In this document: positions 1 through 8,265 of the stretch, one piece after another
How positions within the stretch are numbered: position 1 is the stretch's first letter
Layout: each line of letters opens with the position of its first letter
Assembly: GCA_023398105.1 (NCBI GenBank)
Contig: JAEWST010000049.1
Span: 1 to 53,884, forward strand
Direction of reading: 5' to 3'
Origin: Bacillota bacterium
GTDB taxonomy: Bacteria > Bacillota > Clostridia > Acetivibrionales > DSM-1351
DNA length: 53,884 bases
The notes under the pieces: generated by a model
The model's database searches: none
Told to the model about the DNA's origin: nothing
Seen by the model: the letters and a program-made list of their open reading frames with translations, nothing else
Made by a program: the position numbers and the translations under genes

Positions 1-2
1 AT

Positions 3-1142
3 ACTTGGGATATTCGTGGGAGTTTAACCAGTGGAAGTGATTTATACCGAAATAGCTTTTCAACAGATTTAAGTGACAAAGACATTGTTTTCGGTGGAGA
101 AAAGAAGTTAGCAGCTGCAATTGAAGAAGTTATAGAGAAACATAATCCTAAGCTAATATTTATTTATTCCACTTGTATCGTAGGAGTTATAGGTGATGAT
201 GTAGATGCAGTTTGTAAACAGGCAGAGAAAAAGCATGGCACAAGGGTTATTTCAGTAAAGTCACCCGGATTTTCGGGCAATAAATCATATGGCTATAAAA
301 TGGCTTGTAATGCGTTATTACAGCTTATAGAGCCTCATAAAAATCAAGCAAAAGTTAAAGGTGTCAATATTCTGGGAGATTTTAATCTTGCAGGAGAGAT
401 GTGGATAATAAAATACTATTTGAAGAAAATAGGCATTCCAGTAGTATCAACCATTACAGGGGATGCGTGCTACGAAACCTTAATTAAAGCACCTGCGGCA
501 CAATTAAATCTGGTACAGTGTGCAGGTTCAATGACTTATCTTGCAAAAAAGATGGAAGAGGAAATGGAAATTCCTTTCGTTAAGGTCAGTTTCTTTGGTG
601 TAGAAGACACCTCTGCATCATTGATACGTATAGCGGAGGCTATTGGCACTGAAGAAAATATTGAAAAGGCAAAGCAATTTACTAACATGGAAAGAAATAA
701 ACTGAAAAGTTTTTTAGATAAATATAAAAAAAGTTTAGAGGGTAAAAAAGCTGCAATTTATGTTGGAGGAGGCTTTAAGGCCATCTCTCTTATTAGACAG
801 TTTATTGAAATGGGGATTGAAACAGTAGTTGTAGGAACCCAAACAGGAAAAAAAGAAGATTACGAGTTAATTGCAAGTTTGGTGGGAGAGAATACGGTAA
901 TTTTAGATGATACTAATCCAGCTGAGTTAGAAACCTTTATGATGGCAAAGGGCGTAGACATATTGGTAGGGGGAGTTAAAGAGAGGCCGTTGGCTTATAA
1001 GCTGGGAATAGCTTTTTGCGATCATAATCACGAAAGAAAGCATGCACTTGCAGGATATGATGGAGTAATAAACTTTACAAAGGAGATCAATCTCTCTTTA
1101 AACAGTCCTGTGTGGGAGCATGTGAAAGCTCAAAAATATTGA
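3..1142 (+). CDS. nifE: Nitrogenase FeMo-cofactor scaffold subunit NifE (5' truncated by window edge)
   Basis: The reading frame is open from base 3 and enters mid-protein, so the N-terminus lies outside the window; about 379 residues remain. NifE pairs with NifN to form the cytosolic scaffold on which the FeMo-cofactor precursor made by NifB is matured before transfer to NifDK. The first visible residues (WDIRGSLTSGSDLYRNSF, then TDLSDKDIVFGGE) are typical of the NifE/NifD family, followed by STCIVGVIGDD and the SPGFSG loop. The fused nifN-B gene follows after 150 bases on the same strand, supporting NifE over NifD. Confidence is high; the true start and the first cluster-ligand region cannot be seen. 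Confidence 0.93.
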   Translation, partial: TWDIRGSLTSGSDLYRNSFSTDLSDKDIVFGGEKKLAAAIEEVIEKHNPKLIFIYSTCIVGVIGDDVDAVCKQAEKKHGTRVISVKSPGFSGNKSYGYKMACNALLQLIEPHKNQAKVKGVNILGDFNLAGEMWIIKYYLKKIGIPVVSTITGDACYETLIKAPAAQLNLVQCAGSMTYLAKKMEEEMEIPFVKVSFFGVEDTSASLIRIAEAIGTEENIEKAKQFTNMERNKLKSFLDKYKKSLEGKKAAIYVGGGFKAISLIRQFIEMGIETVVVGTQTGKKEDYELIASLVGENTVILDDTNPAELETFMMAKGVDILVGGVKERPLAYKLGIAFCDHNHERKHALAGYDGVINFTKEINLSLNSPVWEHVKAQKY

Positions 1143-1189
1143 CAAGTCGAAGTCGAATGCACAAGCATACTGTGAGCACTATGTATAGG

Positions 1190-1220
1190 GCACGGCAGTG
1201 ATTATAAAATAATGTCGTGC
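1190..1220 (+). promoter_or_regulatory. Intercistronic hairpin between nifE and nifN-B
   Basis: GCACG (1190-1194) pairs with CGTGC (1216-1220), with further pairing towards an AT-rich loop, followed by six A. It has no T tract, so an mRNA stabiliser or processing hairpin is likelier than a terminator. The role is inferred. Confidence 0.35.
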
Positions 1221-1292
1221 AAAAAATAGGGAGAGTTCTCCAATAATGGTTAAAGAAAATGTTTGTGTTCAGATTAGGCGTGGGAGGTAAAC

Positions 1293-3980
1293 ATGAGTAA
1301 AAATTTAGTTAATTTAAGTGTGAATCCCTGTAAAATGTGTATGCCTATGGGGATTGTAAGTGCTTTTTATGGTATAAAAAATTGTATGACAATACTACAC
1401 GGCTCACAGGGCTGTAGCACATATATTAGACGTCACATGGCAACACACTATAATGAGCCTGTGGACATTGCTTCTTCCTCCTTGACTGAGAATGGTACTG
1501 TTTTTGGGGGAGAGAACAATTTGATAAAGGGTTTAGAAAATTTGATTGAATTGTATAAGCCTGAAGTAATTGGAATAGCAACTACTTGCCTTGCAGAAAC
1601 AATTGGTGAGGATGTGCCAAGAATACTTAATAATTTTAATATGCTCCATTCTGACAACAATGTAAAATTTATACCAGTAGTTTCTATGGGCTATTCGGAA
1701 ACGCAGTATGAAGGATTTTTTAAAGCCTTGAGATCCATTGTAGAGAATGTAGAAATGCTGCCAGAGAAGAATAATAAGGTGAATATTATTACGGGATTGA
1801 TATCTCCTGCCGACACAAGATATTTAAAAGCTTTGCTGGATTCAATGAAGCTTGATTACATATTGCTACCTGATATTTCAGACAATTTGGATGGTCAGCA
1901 TACAGACTTTTATAATAGGTTGCCAGAGGGTGGAACATCTCTTGAAGAGATTTCGTTAATGGGGGGAGCAAAGCTTACAATTGAGCTTTCTACATTTACA
2001 AAGAGTCATAATTCTCCAGCACAATATTTATATGAGGCTTATGGGGTGCCTTTTGTTAGATGCAATTTACCAGTTGGACTGCGTGATACAGATGCTTTAA
2101 TAAAAGTGCTGGAAAAGGCAGGTGGGGTACAAACAGAGGTGCTAATTAAAGAACGTGGCAGATATACGGATGCTATGATTGATTCGCACAAATATAATGC
2201 TGAGGGGAGAGCTATTATTTTTGGAGAACCTGATTTTGTATATGCGACTACCCGTCTGTGTGTTGAAAATGGCATTATGCCAGTTCTAGTAGCAACAGGG
2301 TCAAAGTGCAGTAATTTGAGAGAGCTGTTGGAACCAGAAATACAAGCTATTGCAGACTTTCTTCATTTAGATAAATTTGAAATTCTGGATAATTGTGATT
2401 TTGATACAATTGAAAAATACGCATTTGAACTAGAAGCCAATTTAATGATAGGCAGTTCAGATGGCAGAAGACTTGAAGAAAAGCTGAAGCTTCCACTTGT
2501 TAGGTGTGCGTTTCCAATACATGATCAGGTTGGAGGACAACGTGTAAGAACACTGGGTTATGACGGTTCGCTTGTATTACTGGATAGGTTTACAAATAAT
2601 TTGCTAAGTCAAAAAGAACATAGCTTTAGAAGCAAAATGTATGAAAATTATTATACAGAGGAAAAGCAGAATACTTACGGTGAAGCAAAGAAAAAAAATG
2701 CTGAAAGGGATGTGGAGAATATGAATAAAGTAGATAATAGAGCTGCTAATGAAAAAAAGACTCAAACGCATCCTTGTTTTAATGGCTGTGGCAGCGAATA
2801 TGCAAGAATGCATCTGCCTATTGCACCAAAATGTAATATCCAATGCAATTATTGTGTCAGAAAGTTCGACTGCCCTAATGAAAGTAGGCCAGGAGTTACA
2901 ACAGAAGTTTTGTCTCCAGAGGCAGCCTGTGAAAAGTACAAGATGGTGAAGGAAAAGCTGCCTAATCTAAAGGTGGTTGGAATTGCAGGGCCAGGAGACT
3001 CGTTAGCTGATTTTGAAAACACAAAAAAGACCTTAAGCTTAATAAGAAAAGAAGACCCATCGGTTACTTTTTGCCTATCAACAAATGGGCTTTTACTTCC
3101 GCTCTATGCAGATGAATTAGTAGAGCTAGGGGTATCACATGTTACAGTAACTATGAATTCAGTAAACACAACTATTGGAGCAAAAATATATAAGCATGTT
3201 GATTATATGGGGCATAGATACTTTGGCGAAGTTGGAGCAGCTATTCTCATGGCAAATCAGCTGGCGGGAATTAAAAGATTGACTTCACTGGGAGTTATAT
3301 GCAAGGTAAATATTGTAATGCTAAAGGGAATTAATGAGTATCATATCCCTGTTGTTGTAGAAAAGGCAAAAGAGCTAGGCTGTGAAATTACAAATATTAT
3401 GCACTTAATTCCTGTGGCAGGAAGTGAATTTGAAAACATTCCATTAGTAAGTAATAGAGAAATAATGAGTATGAGAAAACGCTGTGAATCTACTTTAAAG
3501 CAAATGTACCATTGTCATCAATGCAGAGCTGATGCAATTGGAACCTTAGACAACGACCAATCTATTAACTTTAGAGGGTGCTCTGGAAATAAAAACAAAG
3601 ACTCTCAGGAATCAACAGAAGAAAATACCTTATTATTTGCAGTTTCTTCGAAAAGTGGGGTTTTGGTCGACCAGCATTTCGGTCACGCAAGTGACTTTTA
3701 CATATATGAGTACAAGAATAATAACATACGTTTTAAAGAAAGGAGAAGTGTCACTAAGTACTGTGAAGGCTCTGAAGGCTGTGATGGAAGGAGTGGTCTA
3801 AATAAGGAAGGTAAAATGGAGGCTATTCTTGAGACAGTAAAGGACTGCAATGGAGTTTTGGCAATGAGAATCGGTGAAGTGCCTAAACAAATACTAAAGG
3901 AAAAGTCTATAGAGACCTTCACGACTTATGACAGAATAGAGGAAGCAGTTAAATTGGCAGCCGAAAAAATGTGTGTATAA
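1293..3980 (+). CDS. nifN-B: Fused nitrogenase cofactor biosynthesis protein NifN-NifB
   Basis: This 895-residue protein has three parts. Residues 1-430 are NifN-like (PCKMCMPMG, HGSQGCSTYIRRH, TENGTVFGG). A charged linker follows. Residues about 492-760 are NifB, a radical-SAM enzyme that builds the 8Fe core (NifB-co): HPCFNGC near 493 and the SAM-cluster motif C514-x3-C518-x2-C521. Residues about 780-895 are the NifX/NafY-like cofactor-binding domain ending NifB (QHFGHA). NifN partners NifE, so the fusion puts cofactor synthesis and the scaffold in one chain. Such fusions are known in clostridia including C. pasteurianum. The ATG follows a good GGGAGG site. All expected motifs are intact. 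Confidence 0.95.
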   Translation: MSKNLVNLSVNPCKMCMPMGIVSAFYGIKNCMTILHGSQGCSTYIRRHMATHYNEPVDIASSSLTENGTVFGGENNLIKGLENLIELYKPEVIGIATTCLAETIGEDVPRILNNFNMLHSDNNVKFIPVVSMGYSETQYEGFFKALRSIVENVEMLPEKNNKVNIITGLISPADTRYLKALLDSMKLDYILLPDISDNLDGQHTDFYNRLPEGGTSLEEISLMGGAKLTIELSTFTKSHNSPAQYLYEAYGVPFVRCNLPVGLRDTDALIKVLEKAGGVQTEVLIKERGRYTDAMIDSHKYNAEGRAIIFGEPDFVYATTRLCVENGIMPVLVATGSKCSNLRELLEPEIQAIADFLHLDKFEILDNCDFDTIEKYAFELEANLMIGSSDGRRLEEKLKLPLVRCAFPIHDQVGGQRVRTLGYDGSLVLLDRFTNNLLSQKEHSFRSKMYENYYTEEKQNTYGEAKKKNAERDVENMNKVDNRAANEKKTQTHPCFNGCGSEYARMHLPIAPKCNIQCNYCVRKFDCPNESRPGVTTEVLSPEAACEKYKMVKEKLPNLKVVGIAGPGDSLADFENTKKTLSLIRKEDPSVTFCLSTNGLLLPLYADELVELGVSHVTVTMNSVNTTIGAKIYKHVDYMGHRYFGEVGAAILMANQLAGIKRLTSLGVICKVNIVMLKGINEYHIPVVVEKAKELGCEITNIMHLIPVAGSEFENIPLVSNREIMSMRKRCESTLKQMYHCHQCRADAIGTLDNDQSINFRGCSGNKNKDSQESTEENTLLFAVSSKSGVLVDQHFGHASDFYIYEYKNNNIRFKERRSVTKYCEGSEGCDGRSGLNKEGKMEAILETVKDCNGVLAMRIGEVPKQILKEKSIETFTTYDRIEEAVKLAAEKMCV

Positions 3981-3990
3981 GTAGTAACTC

Positions 3991-4033
3991 AACTTCTCAA
4001 GGGTTTGTTGCCAAAATAATTGCGTGAATTAGT
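3991..4033 (+). repeat. Dispersed intergenic repeat, family A (copy 1)
   Basis: Contains GGTTTGTTGCCAAAATAATT followed by GCGTGAATTAGT. Related copies lie at 9381-9430, 11227-11260, 27123-27182 (reverse) and 39411-39446 (reverse). It lies between nifN-B and the ferredoxin gene. Confidence 0.6.
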
Positions 4034-4176
4034 AATTGCTCATTATTAGCCTTTCAGGTGCCTTACACATGAAAATAGTTATTCAGAGTGGTGGTGCCAT
4101 TTATCTACACATATAGTGGGTGTGTTATTGGTGGTGAACAACGGAAAGATTAAAATTTAAAGGAGAGTTTAGAATT

Positions 4177-4485
4177 ATGGTGAACCCAAAATATCATGTA
4201 TTCGTATGTACTAGTTGCAGAATAAATGGAACACAAAAAGGCTTTTGTCATTCTAAGGGAAGCGTAGATTTAGTGCAAAGATTTATGGAGGAAATTGATG
4301 ACAAAGAGCTGACAAGTGAGGTCATGGTTACTAATACAGGTTGCTTTGGAATCTGTGATAAAGGTCCTGTTGTTGTTATTTATCCTGAGGGAACTTGGTA
4401 TGGAAATGTATCTGAGGAGGATATTGAGACTATAGTAGAAAGACATTTGGTTGGAGGGGAAAAGGTAAAGGAGTTACTTATTTGA
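4177..4485 (+). CDS. Thioredoxin-fold [2Fe-2S] ferredoxin of the nif operon
   Basis: This 102-residue protein matches in length and sequence pattern the C. pasteurianum [2Fe-2S] ferredoxin, a homodimeric protein of thioredoxin fold that interacts with the nitrogenase MoFe protein. Cluster ligands are at the family positions: C11 (FVCTSC), C24 (GFCHS), C56 and C60 (GCFGIC). The C-terminal PVVVIYPEGTWYGNV segment is also typical. The start is supported by AAAGGAG about 11 bases upstream. It sits between nifN-B and nifV-omega on the same strand, so a nitrogenase-dedicated electron or assembly role is likely; the precise partner is inferred. Confidence 0.92.
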   Translation: MVNPKYHVFVCTSCRINGTQKGFCHSKGSVDLVQRFMEEIDDKELTSEVMVTNTGCFGICDKGPVVVIYPEGTWYGNVSEEDIETIVERHLVGGEKVKELLI

Positions 4486-4520
4486 GTTATCTAATTATCC
4501 ATGTTGAGTACATCTGAAAA

Positions 4521-4562
4521 GCTTGAAAGTCTAATTTGTGCAAACATGGTGCATTTTCAAGC
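4521..4562 (+). repeat. Two-hairpin dispersed element, family C, copy 1 (first hairpin)
   Basis: GCTTGAAA (4521-4528) pairs with TTTCAAGC (4555-4562) around a loop containing ACATGGTGC. A reverse-oriented relative at 36606-36646 has GCTCGAAA/TTTCGAGC, a compensatory change, and an equivalent second hairpin. Confidence 0.55.
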
Positions 4563-4565
4563 TTC

Positions 4566-4585
4566 AAAAACCACGAGTGGTTTTT
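4566..4585 (+). terminator. Terminator-like hairpin after the ferredoxin gene
   Basis: AAAAACCAC (4566-4574), loop GA, GTGGTTTTT (4577-4585): a perfect 9-bp stem ending in five T. It may attenuate transcription between the ferredoxin and nifV genes. It is the second hairpin of the family C element. Confidence 0.5.
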
Positions 4586-4679
4586 GCCAGTGTGGATACA
4601 GTGTTAAACATGTTGCATACCATTGAAAAGCAGAAGTTTTCTACGATAGTCTCACTTTAATTGTGTGCCGGGGGTTAGT

Positions 4680-5654
4680 ATGATTAAAATTACAGATGTT
4701 ACGCTATGTTCTCTGAACAATGAGGCTGCTCAAAATGAGAAGGTTATGGAGTTATACCAATTGTTGTGTATGGCTGGTGTAAATTTTATAGAAATTAATG
4801 TGTATTTATTTGAAAGGTTTAAAGATAAAGTAGACAAAAGCATGACTGTTTTGAGAGTTCAGGATCCTACAGAGATAAAGTATTATCCGGGTTTTAAAAA
4901 ATATATTTGTAGACATAGTGGGTTCTTTACCCAGATGGATACTATATCTGAAATTCAAATAAATGATGCCAGAGAAATTAACCTGATGAGCAAATTTTCT
5001 GAATATAACAACATTAGAATTGTTGGGCTGGATGATTTAATGCAGCATGATTATTTATCTGCTTTCAGTAAAATAAAAAAGTTGAAATTCGAAACGCTTG
5101 AGCTATGTCCTCAAAATAGCTGCTATTGTGCTAGTGCTCTTGCCACTGAATGGATATTAAATGGCGGAAATAACATTGCAGTTAGTTTTGCTGGAAGCGG
5201 TGGTTTTGCTGCCTTAGAGGAAGTTATAATGGCACTTCGTATTACTAAACGCCATAAGCCTAATTTAGATTTATCAGTGTTAGTACAAATAAAAAACTTA
5301 TATGAACAAATAACGGGTAGAAAAATTTCTAAAAATAAGGCTATCATAGGTAGTGGTATTTTTGAGGTTGAATCGGGAATTCATGTTGACGGTATTTATA
5401 AAAAGGGTTCAAATTATGAACCCTTTGAGCCATCGGTTGTTGGGATGAACAGAAAAATTGTTATTGGAAAACATTCGGGTAGTACAGCAATTGAAATAAA
5501 ATTAAAAGAGTATAATATAACATTCCCGCAAAATATGATTGCAGAACTATTAGGTACTGTACAACAAGAGAGTATCCGTTTAAAAAGAAGTATATCTGAC
5601 GAGGAATTTGTGACAATTGCAGAGAATTTTAATAAACTCAAACTTCGCAATTGA
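4680..5654 (+). CDS. nifV-omega: Homocitrate synthase omega subunit NifV-omega
   Basis: A 324-residue member of the DRE-TIM metallolyase family (homocitrate/isopropylmalate synthases), but only its C-terminal side carries strong family signatures: EVESGIHVDGI and GKHSGSTAIEIKL, where the second half of NifV is conserved. The catalytic DTTLRDGEQ motif is absent and lies in the next gene. Together the two form split homocitrate synthase, as described in C. pasteurianum, making the R-homocitrate ligand of FeMo-cofactor. ATG 4680 is preferred over GTG 4665 because a GGGGG site lies about six bases upstream. The last codons (KLKLRN) lie inside an inverted repeat (5636-5691), so the C-terminus was shaped by that element. 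Confidence 0.88.
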   Translation: MIKITDVTLCSLNNEAAQNEKVMELYQLLCMAGVNFIEINVYLFERFKDKVDKSMTVLRVQDPTEIKYYPGFKKYICRHSGFFTQMDTISEIQINDAREINLMSKFSEYNNIRIVGLDDLMQHDYLSAFSKIKKLKFETLELCPQNSCYCASALATEWILNGGNNIAVSFAGSGGFAALEEVIMALRITKRHKPNLDLSVLVQIKNLYEQITGRKISKNKAIIGSGIFEVESGIHVDGIYKKGSNYEPFEPSVVGMNRKIVIGKHSGSTAIEIKLKEYNITFPQNMIAELLGTVQQESIRLKRSISDEEFVTIAENFNKLKLRN

Positions 5655-5691
5655 TTATAACCAATAGACTTTTTATGTGCGAAGTTTGAGT
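5636..5691. repeat. Perfect 14-bp inverted repeat overlapping the nifV-omega stop codon
   Basis: ACTCAAACTTCGCA (5636-5649) and its exact complement TGCGAAGTTTGAGT (5678-5691) flank a 28-base loop holding the TGA. No T tract follows. Variants of the arm recur at 40520-40531, 53765-53776 and, singly, near 6540. Confidence 0.7.
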
Positions 5692-5724
5692 CAATAAATA
5701 CATTTGCGAAAGGTTGGACTCGCT

Positions 5725-6531
5725 ATGAAGGAAAAAAAATATCTGATAGATACAACCCTTCGTGACGGAGAACAAAGCCCAGGCTTTGCATTTAACATAG
5801 ATGAAAAAGTAATGCTTGCTCAGCTGATGGAAAAAGCAGGTATATATCAAATTGAGGCTGGAGTTCCGGCAATGGGAAAGTATGAAAAAGCTGCCATTTG
5901 TAAAATTATCGATAAAAGAATAAATGCAAAGATATCAACCTGGAATAGGATGAGAAAAGAGGATATAGAGCATTCCTTTGATTGTTGCCCCGATATTATC
6001 CATATAAGTGCACCAGTATCCTATGTACATATTTATTCTAAGCTTAAAAAGAACAAGATTTGGCTGCAAAATAATTTACAGGCTTGCGTTAGTTGTGCAT
6101 TAGATAAAGGTTATACTGTTACCGTAGGACTAGAGGACTCTTCAAGGGCAGATATTACATTTATTATTAGTATTGCTAATCTTTTAAAGGATATGGGAGT
6201 TGCAAGCATTCGATTTGCTGACACAGTGGGGGTTTTGACACCGTCGAGGACATATCAAACCATACGTGACATTATTAGCAATACAGGTATTTCAGTAGGT
6301 ATTCATGCACACAATGATTTGGGTATGGCAGTGGCAAATTCATTAGAAGCTACAAAGGCAGGAGCGGATTTTATAGATACAACTCTTTTTGGAATAGGTG
6401 AACGTGCTGGAAATTGTGATATATGTGAGTTTATATGGGCAGCAGATAAGCTTTTTGATATAAGACCAAATTATTCTAGTATTAATGATTTAAAAGAGAG
6501 TGCAAGAGAGATTTTATTTGCGGAAAAGTAG
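5725..6531 (+). CDS. nifV-alpha: Homocitrate synthase alpha subunit NifV-alpha
   Basis: A 268-residue TIM-barrel condensing enzyme that joins acetyl-CoA to 2-oxoglutarate together with NifV-omega. The motif LIDTTLRDGEQSPG near residues 7-20 gives the catalytic Arg and a metal-binding Asp; SIRFADTVGVLTP and GIHAHNDLGMAVAN (metal-binding HxH) follow, then GERAGN. The chain stops after the barrel and lacks the communication/regulatory part, which NifV-omega carries. ATG 5725 is chosen over TTG 5704 for the AAAGG upstream and alignment of the DTTLRD motif. It follows nifV-omega by 70 bases and precedes modA. Confidence 0.9.
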   Translation: MKEKKYLIDTTLRDGEQSPGFAFNIDEKVMLAQLMEKAGIYQIEAGVPAMGKYEKAAICKIIDKRINAKISTWNRMRKEDIEHSFDCCPDIIHISAPVSYVHIYSKLKKNKIWLQNNLQACVSCALDKGYTVTVGLEDSSRADITFIISIANLLKDMGVASIRFADTVGVLTPSRTYQTIRDIISNTGISVGIHAHNDLGMAVANSLEATKAGADFIDTTLFGIGERAGNCDICEFIWAADKLFDIRPNYSSINDLKESAREILFAEK

Positions 6532-6640
6532 CTTATAATGCGAAGTTTAGATTCATCATTCTCTACGCATATCAAAATGTTGCGAGTAGCTTTTGTGGAG
6601 TTGAGCAATCAAGCAATGACTATACACTTTTTCATTACTA

Positions 6641-6677
6641 TTTGTGTCGCCGGCGGTATCAGCAAAATGGAGGTTAG
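6641..6677 (+). repeat. Dispersed 37-bp motif, family B (copy 1, upstream of modA)
   Basis: Shares 31 of 37 positions with 26921-26957: both begin TTTGTGTCGCC and end GCAAAATGGAGGTTAG. It lies 35 bases upstream of the modA start. The function is unknown. Confidence 0.55.
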
Positions 6678-6712
6678 ATTTATATATTAAGAAGTGGAGA
6701 TGGGGTGTGTTT

Positions 6713-7570
6713 ATGGAAGTACTGAGAAAAACCATTATTATATTAATAATTATTAGCTTTTTGATACAAGTAGGTTGTGGTACAGATAAATCACCTACAC
6801 AAAATTCTTCCTCTGATGCATCAAAAGCTACAGCCACAGAAGTATCTGAGGCTAATTCTGATAGTACTGCAGAAAAAACTGAACTTTTTTTAGCGGCAGC
6901 AGCGAGCTTAACAGATGTAACAACTGAAATTATAGAACTCTATAAAAGCGTTCAGCCAAATGTTATTATCACCTGTACCTTTAGTTCTGCAGGAACGCTA
7001 CAAACGCAGATTGAACAGGGGGCACCAGCAGATATTTTTATATCAGCAGCAAAAAAACAGGTGACTGCACTTGAAGAAAAGGGTTTAGTTAAAGAAGGTA
7101 CAAAGAAAGAATTACTTATAAACAAAGTTGTATTAATAACACCTGCTGATAATAAAAAGAATATTACAAGTTTTGAGGATCTCGCAACTGACAAGGTCTC
7201 GACGATAGCTTTAGGAGAGCCTAGTAGTGTTCCAGTTGGACAGTATTCAGAAGAGATACTCTCTTATCTTAAAATACTAGATAAAGTAAAGGCGAAAGCA
7301 AACTATGGCAGTGATGTAAGACAAGTTCTTACATGGGTAGAAAATGGAGATGTTGATTGCGGAGTAGTCTATGCAACCGATGCAGCTTTATCTGATAAAA
7401 TAAAGTTAGTATGTGAAGCTCCAAAGAACAGCCATAAACCAGTTATATATCCTGCTGTAGTGCTAAAAAGCAGCAAGCACACTGCAGAGGCAGAAGAATT
7501 TTTAAACTTTTTATCAACCTCAGAAATTGAAAAGGTATTTACGAAATACGGCTTTCAAATTTACAAATAA
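6713..7570 (+). CDS. modA: Molybdate ABC transporter substrate-binding lipoprotein ModA
   Basis: A 285-residue class of periplasmic-type binding protein that captures molybdate or tungstate at the outer membrane face of the cell. The N-terminus is a lipoprotein signal: a hydrophobic stretch ending in LIQVGC with the lipidated Cys at residue 22, then a Ser/Thr-rich tether. The binding domain has ModA hallmarks: FLAAAASLTDV, TFSSAGTLQTQIEQGAPADIF, and later VLTWVENGDVDCGVVYATDA and YPAVVLK. ATG 6713 is chosen because it alone starts at a signal peptide. It leads modABC directly behind nifV-alpha, which fits molybdenum supply to nitrogenase. Confidence 0.94.
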   Translation: MEVLRKTIIILIIISFLIQVGCGTDKSPTQNSSSDASKATATEVSEANSDSTAEKTELFLAAAASLTDVTTEIIELYKSVQPNVIITCTFSSAGTLQTQIEQGAPADIFISAAKKQVTALEEKGLVKEGTKKELLINKVVLITPADNKKNITSFEDLATDKVSTIALGEPSSVPVGQYSEEILSYLKILDKVKAKANYGSDVRQVLTWVENGDVDCGVVYATDAALSDKIKLVCEAPKNSHKPVIYPAVVLKSSKHTAEAEEFLNFLSTSEIEKVFTKYGFQIYK

Positions 7571-7587
7571 AAATGGGGGTAGAACCT

Positions 7588-8265
7588 ATGGATTTATCAC
7601 CACTTTATATATCGCTTAAAGTAGCATTTACTGCTACAATAGTTGCAGTTTTTTTGGGAATATTGGCTGCATGGTATGTTTTTAAGGCTAAGAGGTTTAA
7701 AGGCTTGATAGATGGAGTATTTACTTTACCTATGGTTTTGCCTCCTACAGTGGTGGGGTTTTTCCTGCTTGTTATTTTTGGGAAAAATAGTTTGTTGGGT
7801 AGCTTGTTAGTGCAGTTCAATATTAGTATTGTATTTACATGGATAGGAGCAGTAATTGCATCAATAGTAGTAGCCTTTCCATTAATGTATAGAACTGTAA
7901 GAGGTGCCTTTGAACAATTTGACATAAGCATGATTTATGCTGCAAGGACTCTAGGTATATCAGAGTTTAGATTGTTTTATAAAATTGTAATTCCCAATGT
8001 GTTACCAAGTATAGTAGCAGGAACAGTGCTTTCCTTTGCCAGAGCACTAGGCGAATTTGGTGCAACAATAATGCTTGCTGGGAATATTCCAGGCAGAACA
8101 CAAACAATGGCTATTGCTATATATACGGCAGTACAGGCTGGGGACAGAGCAAAAGCATATAATTGGGTTTTAATTATTTGTATAATGTCCTTTACCTCAA
8201 TAATTCTTATAAATTTTTGGAATAGTCGTCAAAGCAAGACAACAGCAAAAAGAGGTGATATTTGA
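7588..8265 (+). CDS. modB: Molybdate ABC transporter permease ModB
   Basis: A 225-residue integral membrane permease with about five hydrophobic segments. The cytoplasmic coupling (EAA-type) loop is seen as AARTLGISEFRLFYKIVIPNVLPSI, and RALGEFGATIMLAGNIPGRTQT is the usual ModB/CysT-family signature. ATG 7588 is preferred over ATG 7573 because the run GGGGG (7575-7579) then serves as ribosome site at about 8 bases. It begins 17 bases after modA and its TGA overlaps the ATG of modC by one base, so the three genes are co-transcribed and modB/modC translationally coupled. Confidence 0.93.
   Translation: MDLSPLYISLKVAFTATIVAVFLGILAAWYVFKAKRFKGLIDGVFTLPMVLPPTVVGFFLLVIFGKNSLLGSLLVQFNISIVFTWIGAVIASIVVAFPLMYRTVRGAFEQFDISMIYAARTLGISEFRLFYKIVIPNVLPSIVAGTVLSFARALGEFGATIMLAGNIPGRTQTMAIAIYTAVQAGDRAKAYNWVLIICIMSFTSIILINFWNSRQSKTTAKRGDI

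Noticed and set aside
6556..6837. 93-codon minus-strand frame over the start of modA
   Set aside because: Antisense shadow; modA on the plus strand has a lipoprotein signal and family motifs.
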